Assembly: GCA_036897095.1 (NCBI GenBank)
Contig: JAYMSP010000046.1
Span: 39,618-103,617, forward strand
Origin: Plantago elongata
Lineage: Eukaryota > Streptophyta > Magnoliopsida > Lamiales > Plantaginaceae
DNA: 64,000 nucleotides
Reading direction: 5' to 3'
Shown: positions 37,207 through 49,441 of the stretch, piece by piece
Layout of the letters: each line of letters begins with the position of its first letter
Numbering within the stretch: the first letter of the stretch is position 1
The notes under the pieces: generated by a model
Told to the model about the DNA's origin: nothing
Seen by the model: only the letters and a program-made list of their open reading frames with translations
The model's database searches: none
Made by a program: the position numbers and the translations under genes

Positions 37207-37361
37207 TTAAGGGGCTGATTGGGATAGCATTTAAATGCCCCCATTTGGCTCGATGAACAGTGATTTAGCCTAAAATACACTTCAAATACCTCATTCCAAT
37301 TCTATTTCAAATACAATTTTACAAAAATGCCCATTCAAATGTCATGCCAATCAGCCCCTAA
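37207..37361. mobile_element. Tourist-like (Harbinger-related) MITE, copy 2
   Basis: 155 bp including flanking TAA. Ends GGGGCTGATTGGGATAGCAT and ATGCCAATCAGCCCC are a 12-bp perfect inverted repeat. It is a sister of 34332-34476. The TAA target and end structure place it with Harbinger-mobilised MITEs. Confidence 0.87.
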
Positions 37362-39255
37362 GTGATCTAACTATGTGAAACTTTTAGTGTGTTACTCACA
37401 TTTACTATTCCTTATATATTATCAGATTTATTAAATACTATGGAACATACAACAATTACTTTTAGTGGGTAATTGACATGTTACTACAGATGAGGGTGTA
37501 CCTTGTCCTGTCAAACACAACTTACTGTAATTCGGTTCAAAGGTAGATATGTCCTTGGGTTCGGGTTGGCTGATCTAAAAGACCCTACTGAGATTTTAAC
37601 TATATAGGTAGATAATGCACTAGTATTGAGAACAAATTTTAACTATATAGGTTGATAATTGAATAGTAATTGATGTGTACAAATTACAATATTCTAACTA
37701 ATAGGTAGATAACGTAATAGCTTAGTATTGTAATACTGTGTACATTTACTAGTGATGGAGTTACAATATGTCTCTCATTGGAAGTGAGCGGCACCCAACC
37801 TAGAGGTCAGGGTGGGTTCTAGTCTTATTAGCAAGGAACGGTCCCTTCAATCACCACCTTAGTCCACTGGAAGTCCCGATTTCAGTTACGAATTTGACGC
37901 AGCAGCTTCTGCGGCCTCTGGTGCCCAAGGCCCCAAGCGCACATACCTCAATTGAATCGGTCTCCAAGCGAGAATCACTCATGTATTGTTCCTAGCAACT
38001 AGCTTGATACCCACTCCGGTTTTGCCTTACTTTATATGTGCGTCAAAATTCACTTTCACCGCATCAACTTCGGACATGGGAGGATTTCAATTTCCATAGA
38101 TCACCCTTTCCCTGGGATGCTATCACATTTACAGCAGAGCAGACTAAGAATAGTGCATTTTCACCCGTTCAATGCAACTATGTTCTATGTACAAAATGCA
38201 GCGTGCTTGGTATACCTTTTTCCTACCATTTTCATGCAAAACTAGAAATTATTATACCACAAACAAACTTGGAAGTATAAATTGGTGTAGTGGAATGGAG
38301 CTGAAGCTAAGAGGAGGAGGTGCAAAATTCGTCCTCCGATAGAGGCATAAAATAGGTATATGTGTAATATATGAGTAACGTAGTGAGTAATTGTAATCTT
38401 TACCATTAAAAAAAAAATTATACCACAAACTCCAACAAGAAAAATCGTTTCTTCAACCCCAACAGCCCATTCCCATACATCCGAGTGATCAAAATTCAAC
38501 ACAGAAAACGGATGATTTTTAAAAACCCTATAAGGCTATAACTAATGGGTTGAGATCAGGCCCCTTGGACCGTGATGCTACTTTGATGTGATATTGTCCA
38601 TCTTGCATGGAACTTGCATGAAATTCATTTTTGAAAGCACCCAGAAGACTTCATACCATTGAAAAGTGGTGGTAGTATATAATTAAACATTTCAACGTTC
38701 TTGATATAAGTTAGTGAAGCCTCTAGGTTCACACACGAACAAGGAGAAAGCGCAAGGAAAAATACATTTGTTGGTACATTAATGGGCCCAACATATCACT
38801 CAAAGAGTTACCCATGAGTACCCACACCGACCCAAAGAGTCGGACCTTGACTCGTGACCACAAAGGGATGGGATTACAAATGATCTCATAGCGGGATTAT
38901 GCAAGAACTAAGTGTTGGGCCTGTCAAAGTGCTGCATTGTATGGACAGTAAGATTTATCTTTATAATTAATATCATACGTGGATGCTTAGTCTATGCAAG
39001 GTGCGACGAGGGCGTCTCAACAATTTAAGAGAGGGATAATGAAACGTCCTAAAAGTTTCAGAGAGCTTAATTAAATTGAATCAAAAACTAAAAATTCTCA
39101 TGATTTATGTATGAACAAAATAATGGGATAACATATAATTTTATTGATAACTTAAACATGTTTTTAGATAAACCTTTATTAAAGACTGATCTTGAATGGT
39201 ATATCATAAAACTTTGTGTAGGGCGGATACTTAAGGTGATTTTGGCCATTAATTC
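37362..39255. other. intergenic with short tandem repeats
   Basis: Contains the repeat at 37594-37727. 37780-38280 is less AT-rich (ctagaggtcagggtgggttctagtc and onward) and has short open frames, none of a recognisable family. Nothing else can be supported up to the copia element. Confidence 0.4.
37594..37727. repeat. three imperfect tandem copies of an aactatataggtagata unit
   Basis: Copies near 37596, 37638 and 37696 carry taact(a)ataggt(a/t)gataa followed within 20 bases by tagta(t)tg. The period is irregular, 42 to 58 bases. Confidence 0.55.
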
Positions 39256-39812
39256 TGTAAGTTTGAGAAACTTTGGGAGTTGTCTGCAAAACTTGAGGAA
39301 TTGAAGGACTACTGTGCGAAGACTGCAACTAAAAGGCGCTGGATTGATCTGAGCCGTTGGATCATAACAAAAAAGGAGTGATCGGACGGATGCTTCTCCG
39401 ATGACGGTTATTCGCGTGTGTATAAGTAGCTAGTAGCTTTGTGTTGTCAATAATCACCAATTCACTTGTAAATTCACAAAATTAGAGAGTTTGTCAGCGG
39501 TTAAGATTGTAGATAGCGGGAATCGAGGATAGCAGCTTGTATCAGAGAGTTGTGGGAGCTCGATTGAAGCTTCGGTCATAGCTATGTAAGCTTGTAACTG
39601 TATTTTCGATAAATTAGTGGAATTGTAGTTGTTTTTCTCCTGAACAGTAGGCCGATGTGGCGTGCCGAAGCTCGTTATATCTTGTGTTGATCGTTATTGT
39701 TTTATTTGTTGTTTGATCGTTACGTAATTGTTTGATTGTTATTCTCGTCTCCATTATTGCTATTATCCGTAATTCTTCTTAATTCGTCTGTGATTGATTA
39801 GTAATCCTAACA
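39256..39812 (+). repeat. 5' LTR of the copia element
   Basis: 557 bp from TGTAAGTTTGAGAAAC to GTAATCCTAACA. It contains a TATA-like gtgtataagtag about 165 bases in and a CAATAATCACC stretch downstream. The bases after it (agtggcgatgtctgtggg) should include the primer-binding site but do not match initiator-Met tRNA. Confidence 0.92.
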
Positions 39813-39879
39813 AGTGGCGATGTCTGTGGGAACGGATTTACCGTTTATGTTTTACTGATTGTATTATATCACAACAGTC

Positions 39880-42800
39880 ATGAGTTCTACTCGATTTGAT
39901 GTGGAGAAGTTTAACGGGAATAATGATTTTGGTTTATAGAGAATCAAGATTTGTGCATTACTGGTTCAACAAGGTGTGAGTGAAGCACTGAAGGGGTCTG
40001 ACAAGATGAGAACTACCTTGAGTGCATAAAGGAAGGATGAAATCCTGGAGAAAGCGCATAGCACTATGATTCTGAGACTTGGTGATAAGGTGTTAAGAGA
40101 AGTGTCTAAAGAAGACACTGCAGCTGCTCTATGGCTAAAATTAGAGAGTCTTTACATGACTAAATCTCAGGCAAACAGGTTATACATGAAGCAAAAGTTG
40201 TACTCATACAAGTTTGTAGAAGGAAGGAGCTTGGAGGATCAACTGGATATGTTCAACAAGTCACTAGATAACCTGGAGAACATTGATGTTCAAATCTCTG
40301 ATAAGGACAAGGCAATTCTCCTGATTAATGATTTACCCAAGGTGTATGACAACCCGAAAGATGCATTACTCTATGGCAACACCAGGTACTAGTGATGTGG
40401 TGTCTGCAATAAGGTCCAAACAATTACAGAAGAATGGAGAGTGCAGTGAAACCATTGGTGAAGGGCTAAATGTCAGATATCAAAAGGCTAATAAGCAGAA
40501 GAAGAAGTTCCCTGAGCCAAAGAAAAAATTCCAGGCTCCTCAGAACAGGCAACACACTGAGTTTAAGAAGATGAGAAAGTGTTTCCACTACCACAAGAAT
40601 GGACATCTGAAGAAAGATTGTCCTCTCTTCAAGAAAAGGCCTGACAATAATAACATAACTAATGCACTTAATGTGTTTGCAGGGATTGTTGATGAAGTTG
40701 CAGATGCACAGGTTCTGTGTGTGCCTATCATACAAAACTCAGATAGATGGATTATGGATTATGCTTGCACATTCCATGTCTCTCCTCACAGGCATTGGTT
40801 CTCTGACATGAGACCTACAAGAAGAGGGATGGTGATGGTTGGGAATGATGAACTCTGCAGCATTGAAGGGATTGGTACCATTCACTTGAATGAGGAATGT
40901 TGACATTAGGATATTGACAAATTTCAGGTTTATCCCTAACCTTAAGAGAAACTTAATATCTCCAGGTACATTAGAGAAGAAGGGTTTTAGGTTTCATGCA
41001 GAGAATGGCACTCTGTATATTATGAAAGGAAATATCATTATGTTGCAAGGTCCTAGAATTAATAGATTGTACTATGTTGATTGTGATGATATAACTGATC
41101 ATGCTTGTACTATTACCACTGTAAGTTCTGATCTATGGTATAAGAGACTTGGTCACATAAGTCAGAAAGGATTAATTGAGCTACAAAAACAAAATTTGAT
41201 TAAAGAGAGTAGCATTGAGAAGCTTCAGCTATGTGAGCAGTGCATTTTGGAAAAATCTAAGAAAAATTGTTTTCCCACTGCTACTCACAACACAGCTGAG
41301 CCTCTAGATTATATCCATTCTGACTTATGGGGACATGCTAGCGTAGCATCTCATGGTGGAGGTAAGTACTTCATGAGTCTGATTGATGACTACACTGGAA
41401 AGTAATGGATGTACATTTAAGGAATAAGTCTGATGTATTTGTCACTTTTAAAAACTGATGTGCTCTCATAAAAAATGAGAAAGGTAGAGGTGTGAAATGC
41501 CTCAGAACTGACAATGGCCTGGAATTCCTTTCAGAGCAATTTAAAAGTTTTTGCAGTGAAAATGGCATTAGCAGACACCTCCTGGTACACCTCAACATAA
41601 TGGACTAGTTGAAAGGATGAATAGAACCTTGCTAGAAAGAACCAGGTGTATGATGTTTACTACAGGGGTTTCCAAACATTTCTGGGCTGAAGCTGTCACT
41701 ATAACTTGTTTTCTAGTCAACAAGTCCATCATCTGATATAAAGTTTAAGACACCTGATGAGCTGTGGTATGGGAAGCCATACAACTATTCAGAGTTCAAG
41801 GTCTTTGTGTGTATGGCATATGCTCATGTTACTCAAGACAAGCTTGAACCCAGGGCATTAAAATGCATTTTTATTGGGTATCCTTATGGTGTAAAAGGCT
41901 ATAAACTTTGATGTATGGAGAAAAGTCACACAAGGGTAATTATTAGCAGAAATGTGGTGTTCGATGAGGGAAACATGCCATACAACTTCCAGTATTCTGG
42001 TAATAAATCTCAGAAGGAAATTGATATCAACTTTGAGGTGGAGTTACATGTAAACTCTGAAAATGGTCACAGGGAAGAAGAAAGAGTTGAAATTGATCAA
42101 AATCACTTAAATACTCTGGTGCATCATAGAGATGAGTGTGCAAAGTCAGGTGGAGTTTCTTCAGGTATCTCTAACACACCACCACCAAGAAGGAGACAAG
42201 GTGGTAGAAGGAACATGAACAATGTTGATGCTTAAACTCTTAGAAGTTTTCAACTAGCAAGGGATAGGTACAGAAGGACTCACATAGCACCTATCAGGCT
42301 TGGTTTTCAAGACATGGCTGCTTTTGCATTGAATGTAGCTGAAGAAGTTAAATATCAAGAGCCCAGAACCTACAATGAGGCAATTTCCTGCACTGATAAG
42401 GATAAATGGATAGTAGCCATGCAAGAGGAGCTCAACTCACTTGAAAAGAACCACACATGGTCACTAGTTGAGAAACCACCATCTCAGAATCTTGTAGTTG
42501 TAAATGGATTTTCAAGAGAAAGGTTGAGGTAGCAGAAACTGAGTATTTTAGATACAAGGCCAGACTAGTTGTTAGAGGTTTCACTCAGAGAGAGGGAATT
42601 GATTACAATGAAATTTTCTCTCCTGTAGTGAAACATGCTTCTATAAGGATTCTACTTGCTATGGTGGCTTATTTCAACCTAGAACTACATCAACTAGATG
42701 TAAAAATAACTTTCCTACATGAAGATCTTGAGGAGACCATGTACATGACTCAACACGAGGGATTCATTTTACCATAAAATGAAAACAAGGTCTGTCTCCT

Positions 42801-43950
42801 AAAGAAATCACTATACGGGTTGAAACAAAGTCCAAGACAATGGTATAGGAAATTTGATGATTATGTGTTGCAGATTGGTTTTGAGAGATCTATATATGAC
42901 AGTTGTGTGTACATTAAAATGTCTGAATCTCTCATTCAAGCTTACCTGTTACTATATGTTGATGACATGCTATAGTTAGCAAAGACACTAGTCAAATCAC
43001 TGAAATTAAAGCTGCACCCAATGAGGAGTTTGTCATGAAAGATCTGGGAGATGCAAATAGAATTTTATGCATGGATATTTGCAGAAATAGAGTTGAAGGT
43101 ACTCTACATCTAAGACAGTCTGATTACATCAGAAAGGTGGTGAAGAGGTTCAATATGCATGAAGTTAAAGCTGTTACTTTACCACTGGGATCTCATTTCA
43201 AATTATCAGAAGAAATGAAACCTACATCTAATGAAGAAGAAAAATACATGGAGTCAGTCCCTTTATGCTAATGCAGTGGGAAGCATAATGTAGTTGATAA
43301 TATGTAGTAGACCTGACATTGCTCATGCCATCTCAGTTGCTAGCGGATACATGACAAATCCTGGAGTTAAGCATTGGGAAGCTTTAAAGTGGATATTGAG
43401 ATATCTAAATGATTATGCTAACCTGGGAATAATAGAAGTGAGTGTGAAGAAGAACTGATATATCTTCAAGGATATGTTGCTCTCAAACTAGTTTTATGTT
43501 AACTCTGACTATGCAGCAAACCTGGATAATAGAATATCTCAAACTAGTTTTGTGTTTACTCTATTTCGTACTACCATTAGCTGGAAATCTAATCTTCAGT
43601 TAGTGGTTGCTCTCTCCACCACTGAAGATGAGTATATGACAGCTACAGAGGCCATAAAGGAAGCACCATGGTTGAAGGGAATTCTTGAAAACTTTGGGTT
43701 GAAACAGTCTAAAATTTCCATTCACTGTGATAGTCAGAGTGCTCTTTGTCTGATGAAGCATAAAATGTGTCATGAAAGGACTAAACACATTGATGTAAGG
43801 TTTCATTTCATCAGATAAGTCATTAAAAAAGGAGATATTGAAGTGCAGAAGATTTCTACTAAAGAGAATGCTTCTGATATGCTTACTAAAGCATTGCCAT
43901 TCAATAAGTTTGCTTATTGTGTGAAGCTTGTTGGAATGGTGGAGGCTTGA
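39880..43950 (+). pseudogene. copia gag-pol polyprotein remnant
   Basis: Starts ATG 39880 (MSSTRFDVEKFNGNNDF) and ends at the TGA 43948-43950 (KLVGMVEA). Gag has in-frame TAG 39937-39939 and TAA 40027-40029, then a frameshift near 40375. The zinc knuckle reads CFHYHKNGHLKKDCP, with Tyr where the second Cys should be. The protease site reads MDYACTFH instead of the family's DSG/DTG form. Integrase (LWYKRLGHISQKGL, HSDLWGHAS), reverse transcriptase (YVDDML followed by a stop) and RNase H (STTEDEYMTATEAIKEAPWL, HCDSQSALCL) follow in scattered frames. Confidence 0.9.
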
Positions 43951-44081
43951 GTTGTTTGTGTGATGACTTAAGTGTACAGGTAAGGTATTGGTGATTATCC
44001 AGTGCAGTCTTTGTGATAGAATGTTCTTGGAGAAGAACACACTTTGATCCGGTGGAGAAGTTTTGCATCCAAGGTGGAGAT

Positions 44082-44642
44082 TGTAAGTTTGAGAAACTTT
44101 TGGGAGTTGTTTGCAAAACTTGAGGAATTGAAGGACTATTGTGCAAAGACTACAACAACTAAAAGGCGATGGATTGATCTGAGCCGTTGGATCATCATAG
44201 AAAAAGGAGTGATCGGATGAATGCTGCTTCGATGACGGTTATTCTCGCATATAAAAGTAGCTAGTAGCTTTGTGTTGTCAATAATCATCAATTCACTTGT
44301 AAATTTACAGAATTAGAGAGTTTGTGAGCGGTTAAGATTGTAGATAGTGGGAATCGAGGATAACAGCTTGGATCAGAGAGTTGTGGTAGCTCGATTGAAG
44401 CTTCAGTCATAGCTCTGTAAGCTTGTAATTGTGTTTCCGGTAAATTAGTGGAATTGCAGTTGTTTTTCTCCCGAGCAGTAGGCCGATGTGGCGTGCCGAA
44501 GCTCGTTATATCTTGTGTTGATCATTATTATTTTATTATTGTTTGATCGTTACGTAATTGTTCGATTGTTGTTCTTGTCGCCATTGTTACGATTATCCAT
44601 AATTCTTCCTAATTTGTTTGTAATTTATTAGTAATCCTAACA
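44082..44642 (+). repeat. 3' LTR of the copia element
   Basis: 561 bp, same ends as the 5' LTR, with a TATA-like gcatataaaagtag. It differs from the 5' LTR by scattered substitutions and small indels, most dense around 44140-44260. Confidence 0.92.
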
Positions 44643-45090
44643 AATTACATGCAAGTATGAAGTACTAAAGTTTTACTACTGATCATAGGACGGAGAATCG
44701 GAGATCCAGTTCCGAGTTCCGATTTTCACACATTTGTGTCGGTGAGTGGTTAAACAGACTTGTGTTTCGATCTCCCCTCTTTTCTCTATTTTTACTAACT
44801 CCTGATTCATGTATGAGTTACTCCAAATTAAGTGCCCCAGTTATCGATAGAATTTTGAAATTATACCCAATAATCTCGTTCCCCACTTCCATAATCAATC
44901 AATACATCCATAATCAATCAATGCATGTTTTGCATGATTTGATACATAGATAAGTAGTTTCAGCTTATTCGACTTGAACACAATTTTAAAAAATATTCAA
45001 CTGTACTAGTAACCCTGTGTTACCAATCTGATAACTTCATGATTTTCTAGATCTATCCTTTCTACTTTATATTCACCATTCAATAAATAG

Positions 45091-45153
45091 GTTGATTGCA
45101 GTATTTCATTTCACTACAGGCTAGATTGATGGCAGTATTTCATTTCACTACAG
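45091..45153. repeat. tandem duplication, about 30 bp x 2
   Basis: ttgattgcagtatttcatttcactacag (45092 on) is repeated as attgatggcagtatttcatttcactacag (45125 on). Confidence 0.8.
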
Positions 45154-45451
45154 TAATATTAATGCACAATTTAAAATTGAACAACTAACATAATTTAAAT
45201 GTCCTTGATTTCAGTATAAAATATTAATTTATTTACAATTCAAACAATTTTGATAATACAAATTACTAAATTTACAAAACTCACCACTTCTAATTAATTA
45301 GTCAAGTTATATTTGAAACAAAAGCTTATTTTTGTTTTCAAATTCTCCCACCACCTCGGTCATCACAGTCACTGAAGCTCCTATAATTACATTTTTTTAT
45401 TGACACACGATATAAAGCTCGAGCTCAAATGGGCTTCTATATATAGACGTT

Positions 45452-45492
45452 GTTGTTTCGAATGAGGAGTTTCCTTGGAAGATCGAAACAAC
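45452..45492. other. perfect 10-bp stem hairpin
   Basis: GTTGTTTCGA (45452-45461) and its exact complement TCGAAACAAC (45483-45492) flank a 21-base loop, inside a GC-richer patch of an AT-rich region. No function is assigned. Confidence 0.5.
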
Positions 45493-48400
45493 AGCTTCCA
45501 CCATGCATGCATGCGAGCCACTGCTTCGAGCTTCCATAGTTGGAAGCCCAGTCAAGCTCCCACGATGTGAGCTTCCATGGAAACAGTCTACGAGACTGAG
45601 GGGGTGGATGACTTCTCGACTTCCTCGACTCTTATACGCTTCTAACAATATAAGTCGCAATGCCATACACTTTATCAATATCAATATAATGTAATTATTC
45701 CATTATTCTATTATTTTTCTTTAATATTAAATAAAATAATTTCCTAAAAAAAATTTTAATACACCAGGGAGTACTGTTATCTACTTCAATCATCTGAATA
45801 CAAGCAGACCTTAAATAAATTATCATTTAAAAATGTTTCCAATTGCAGCTAGTTCATAGGAGTTTCAACTTATAATTAACCATAATACTATGTATACTAA
45901 TTTCTTCCTCCATTGCATTCGAAGCTTTTTAAATACTTTTTGAGTTTAAAAAATAAGGTAAAAGTACTTTTTATAAAATAATAAAATAAAAGTATTTTTA
46001 CTTATAACTGAGTGGCATGAAATGTAATTTTGAGTTATTGTTTAAATATTCTAATATTAAAGTTGAGCTAAAAATGAATACAAATTAAAACGAAAAGTTT
46101 TAATCGGGACAATAAAAATGATAAAATGAAAAGATTAGGACGGGATGGTGAAAGTTATGAGTATATAAACGTATACTTAATTACTCGATGTTGTTATGCT
46201 AAAATAATCACTGACATGGTATGAATGTCTTGAAACCTTATTACAGTCAGAGTTTTTGTGTCTTCAAAAGATATTGTTGTTTATCTGTCATTGTTATATT
46301 TAAATATTAGTTAATCACTCATTGATTCAATTTAAAAATAATTAATCACCCATTGATTCGGTACAAACAGTTTAATGGTACAAGTTGGGTTAACTATATA
46401 GTTTAGTTGTAGTGGAACGTTATCTGTCCTCAATATTTATTTAGTTTTAAACCCTATATACTTGACGACACAGAAATTAATTAAACTTCTCATTATTAAT
46501 CATGACACAATTATTAATTAATGTGCATACCTATCCATTGTTGAAGTAGCATATTATAATGTTAGGCAAGAAATGATAACATATAGGCAGACTCTACTTT
46601 GATCAATAATCTTATTTTCATACGAATAAATTAAATGTGTGCATGCTTAGTAAAATTAATTAAAAAAGTTAAAATGACAAATATTATAATTGCTCTCTGC
46701 TTTACTCCTAATTCACTTTATATCGTCATCAGAGATTGAACTTTACACCTCTTCCTTTCACCATTTTAATCCTAAACCACCTTATTTCTTCATTCAGCAA
46801 AATTAATGAATGAATAAGATTATTTTAAACTTATCAATTTACTTTATTTTTGTAAAATGTAAGATGAAATGCGCATTTAGTGCAAAGTGTTCAGTCACAT
46901 TGTACTTCAAATCTTCAATTGGTTAAAGAAAGTAATTCTGACTCAATATAGTGAAAAATTTCTCCGTTGGATAAATTAACTAACATCGAATAATCTTATA
47001 ACGTAGGTTAGGAATTTATGCACAAAAAATCACTTTAAAAAATTTAATTCAAATAATATAATTTAATTACATTTTTATAACAAATAGACTACACATGCAT
47101 CTATTTATCGACAATCATCTATTTATCGACAATGCTAGGGGCTTGTCAAGCCCCAAAATTAGTACAACACTTATTGCTAGATCATGTGCAATAAAACATT
47201 GCAATAATCACGAATCACGTGGATTAAAGCGAAACAAAATTCAAAATTCTCTACCAACTGATGAAAGTTTCTTTACCATCTGAAATTGCACATGTTGTGA
47301 ATTATGAATATGAATCAAAAGAAATTAAAAGGACGACGAAAAAATGATTGCAAATCATGCTTGACTTTTAATATGAAAAAAATATTAATTCGAATGAAAT
47401 TAAAAAGACGACGAAAACATGATTGCAAATCCAAGTTGGGATTTTTGTTTGAGGTGTAATAAGAAGAACTTGATCCTTCTGACTATGCTGCCCACCCTGT
47501 TATGATGAATGTTGATGATGGATCCTGATTATAAGCTCTAATTAATAATATCTCAGTGAGGTTTATGTAGTGTCTATCTAATTACAAAAATAATTATTGA
47601 CTATCAAATAATTTAGAAAAAATTACGCAAACATATCGGATTATAAGTACGAACATAAAAAAATAAGTCCCACTTTATTTTAAAGAAAATAGTTTAAAGA
47701 ATTTGACAATAATAATATCTAGCTATAATTATAAAGTCCACCTTTATTTTGAAAATTTCAGCCATTGAAACTTCCCAAAATATGATCAACTTATTCGGAT
47801 ATTAATCCTTTCGACACCAAATTTTGGAAAATTCTATTTTTCTTGTTTTCGATCAATAAATTTTAGTAATATTCCTCCTGAAGAGCATTAGAAATGTGCT
47901 TCAACAGATATACATATCAATCATTTTTAAACTGCACTGTTATTAAGAAAACCAAAGAACCCATAATTAACCACCTGACAAGTCTTGAAGAAGAAGAAAA
48001 ATGATCATCGACATCGTCTAATTTAAACGTTTATTTTGCTTATTCATTTCTTAGGAATTTCAAGTTGCCCATTGAAAAAAAAGGATGATGTTGATGACTA
48101 GCTCAATGAATGCATATTCCTATAATTTCTCCTTGCATTTATTGAACGGTCCAAAAATGAAACTATTCTAAAGGATCATCTATAATGCAGCATCCAGTTG
48201 AAGAATAGAAGAGCTAAAGTGTAGCAGAAGAAAAGATGTATGTTAAGTCTTAATTTATAAAATTACATTTTTATTTTAAGTTATAGCGCGAGTTATACGT
48301 TGTACAATAGAATTTGTATATTTCATTTTAGATTAGTTGGTTAGTTAGTGAACTATATAAATTAACTAACTCCCTTCTTCTTCTTCATTTAATTCAATTT

Positions 48401-48794
48401 CTCAATTTTCTATGTAAGTTATAAAATATATTCGAGTTGATTTATATGAAAATATAACTTTCTTTATAACCATGGAACGGTCCAAGGTCCAAACATGAAA
48501 GATGAACTGTCTCTCATGCATTTCCATGTTTACATAAAATATACCTTTGAAACTGAAATTTAAATTTTTCTTCATTTTATGTAGGGCGTGTTTATATTGG
48601 GATCCTATAATAATGATGTTGGTGGGTACCAGTTTCCACAAATCTGGAGAAGAAAATTGACATGTGTGGAATGTGCCATGGTTTTTCTCTTTTTTCATAA
48701 TTTTATAGTGAGGTCGCGCGCAACAGTAAAATGGTGAAATCATGGTCTAAAAAGTTATTACACTACATCTTTACGTGCCCTGGTTCTACATTTA

Positions 48795-48912
48795 GTGACT
48801 GATTGGGAAGCGATCTGAATTAAGAAATATCCGTTCAAATAGCATATTTTATACACAAAACAGACTATTTAAATGAATATTTCCCAATTCAAATCGCTTC
48901 CCAATCAGTCTC
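48795..48912. mobile_element. palindromic MITE, 118 bp, TTA target site
   Basis: GTGACTGATTGGGAAGCGAT...GAATT at the left is matched by the inverted GAGACTGATTGGGAAGCGATTTGAATT at the right, a terminal inverted repeat of about 28 bp with few mismatches. TTA flanks both sides (48792-48794, 48913-48915). The whole element can fold into one hairpin. It differs from the GGGGCTGATTGG family but shares the CTGATTGG core. Confidence 0.85.
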
Positions 48913-49373
48913 TTAATTACTTTACCACTCGACCATGTTTAAGGGAGTCAAAAATTAGTTAACCTCTCAATTATTGGATTTTCATTTGCTACCACGTAAC
49001 TATCCTAGTGCTTCCTCAAATGAATAGACTAGAGTAAGGATATATAATTATCCTACCATCTTAATTGATTGGATAGATCAATTTTGAGCTTGGATGAAGC
49101 TACCGGAAATAGTAATATTGAAAGCGAAATGTTGAAACAAACATTAAAGGAAAGTAGTAATCGAGGATTGAGATGGTGAGACTAGTTAATTTAAGTAATA
49201 GTGACAAAAAATGTTCATTAGGTTTGTACCCCCAAATTTTGAAAATAAAATAGAAATTAAATCGAAAGAATCTTCTCGGATTGAAATATTAGCAAAATAT
49301 GAATTTTGTTTATTTCGTTGTTACTGTAATTTTATAATCCTTTAAATGTTTTATAAATAAATTTTAATAACAA

Positions 49374-49441
49374 AGTGCAGCTCAGTTGGTAATACGTTTC
49401 ATCTCTAATCAATAGGCTGGGATTCGAATCCCCCCTCTAAC
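49374..49441 (+). mobile_element. tRNA-derived SINE fragment, copy 2
   Basis: gtgcagctcagttggtaata resembles a tRNA A box, followed by cgtttcatctctaatcaatagg and the B-box-like gggattcgaatccc. The order and spacing fit a tRNA, but the predicted arms do not fold into a full cloverleaf, so this is a SINE head and not a tRNA gene. Confidence 0.65.

Larger units (their letters stand above)
39256..44642 (+). mobile_element. Ty1/copia LTR retrotransposon, 5.39 kb, complete but decayed
   Basis: Two direct LTRs (39256-39812 and 44082-44642), each starting TGTAAG and ending CTAACA, enclose the gag-pol remnant. The five bases outside are aattc (left) and aatta (right), a near-matching target duplication. 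A purine tract (ccaaggtggagat) precedes the right LTR. By eye the LTRs differ at roughly a tenth of positions, so the insertion is old. The domain order protease, integrase, reverse transcriptase, RNase H identifies copia. Many stops and frameshifts rule out activity. Confidence 0.92.

Noticed and set aside
38036-38280. A Cys-containing small protein (two overlapping frames)
   Set aside because: Neither frame resembles a family and no start context or splice partner was convincing.
43600-44146. Minus-strand frames across the copia RNase H and 3' LTR
   Set aside because: Antisense to recognised RNase H sequence; no family similarity.
49374-49441. A tRNA gene
   Set aside because: A- and B-box-like motifs are present, but the acceptor and anticodon arms do not pair. 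The shared core with 28330-28402 points to a SINE.
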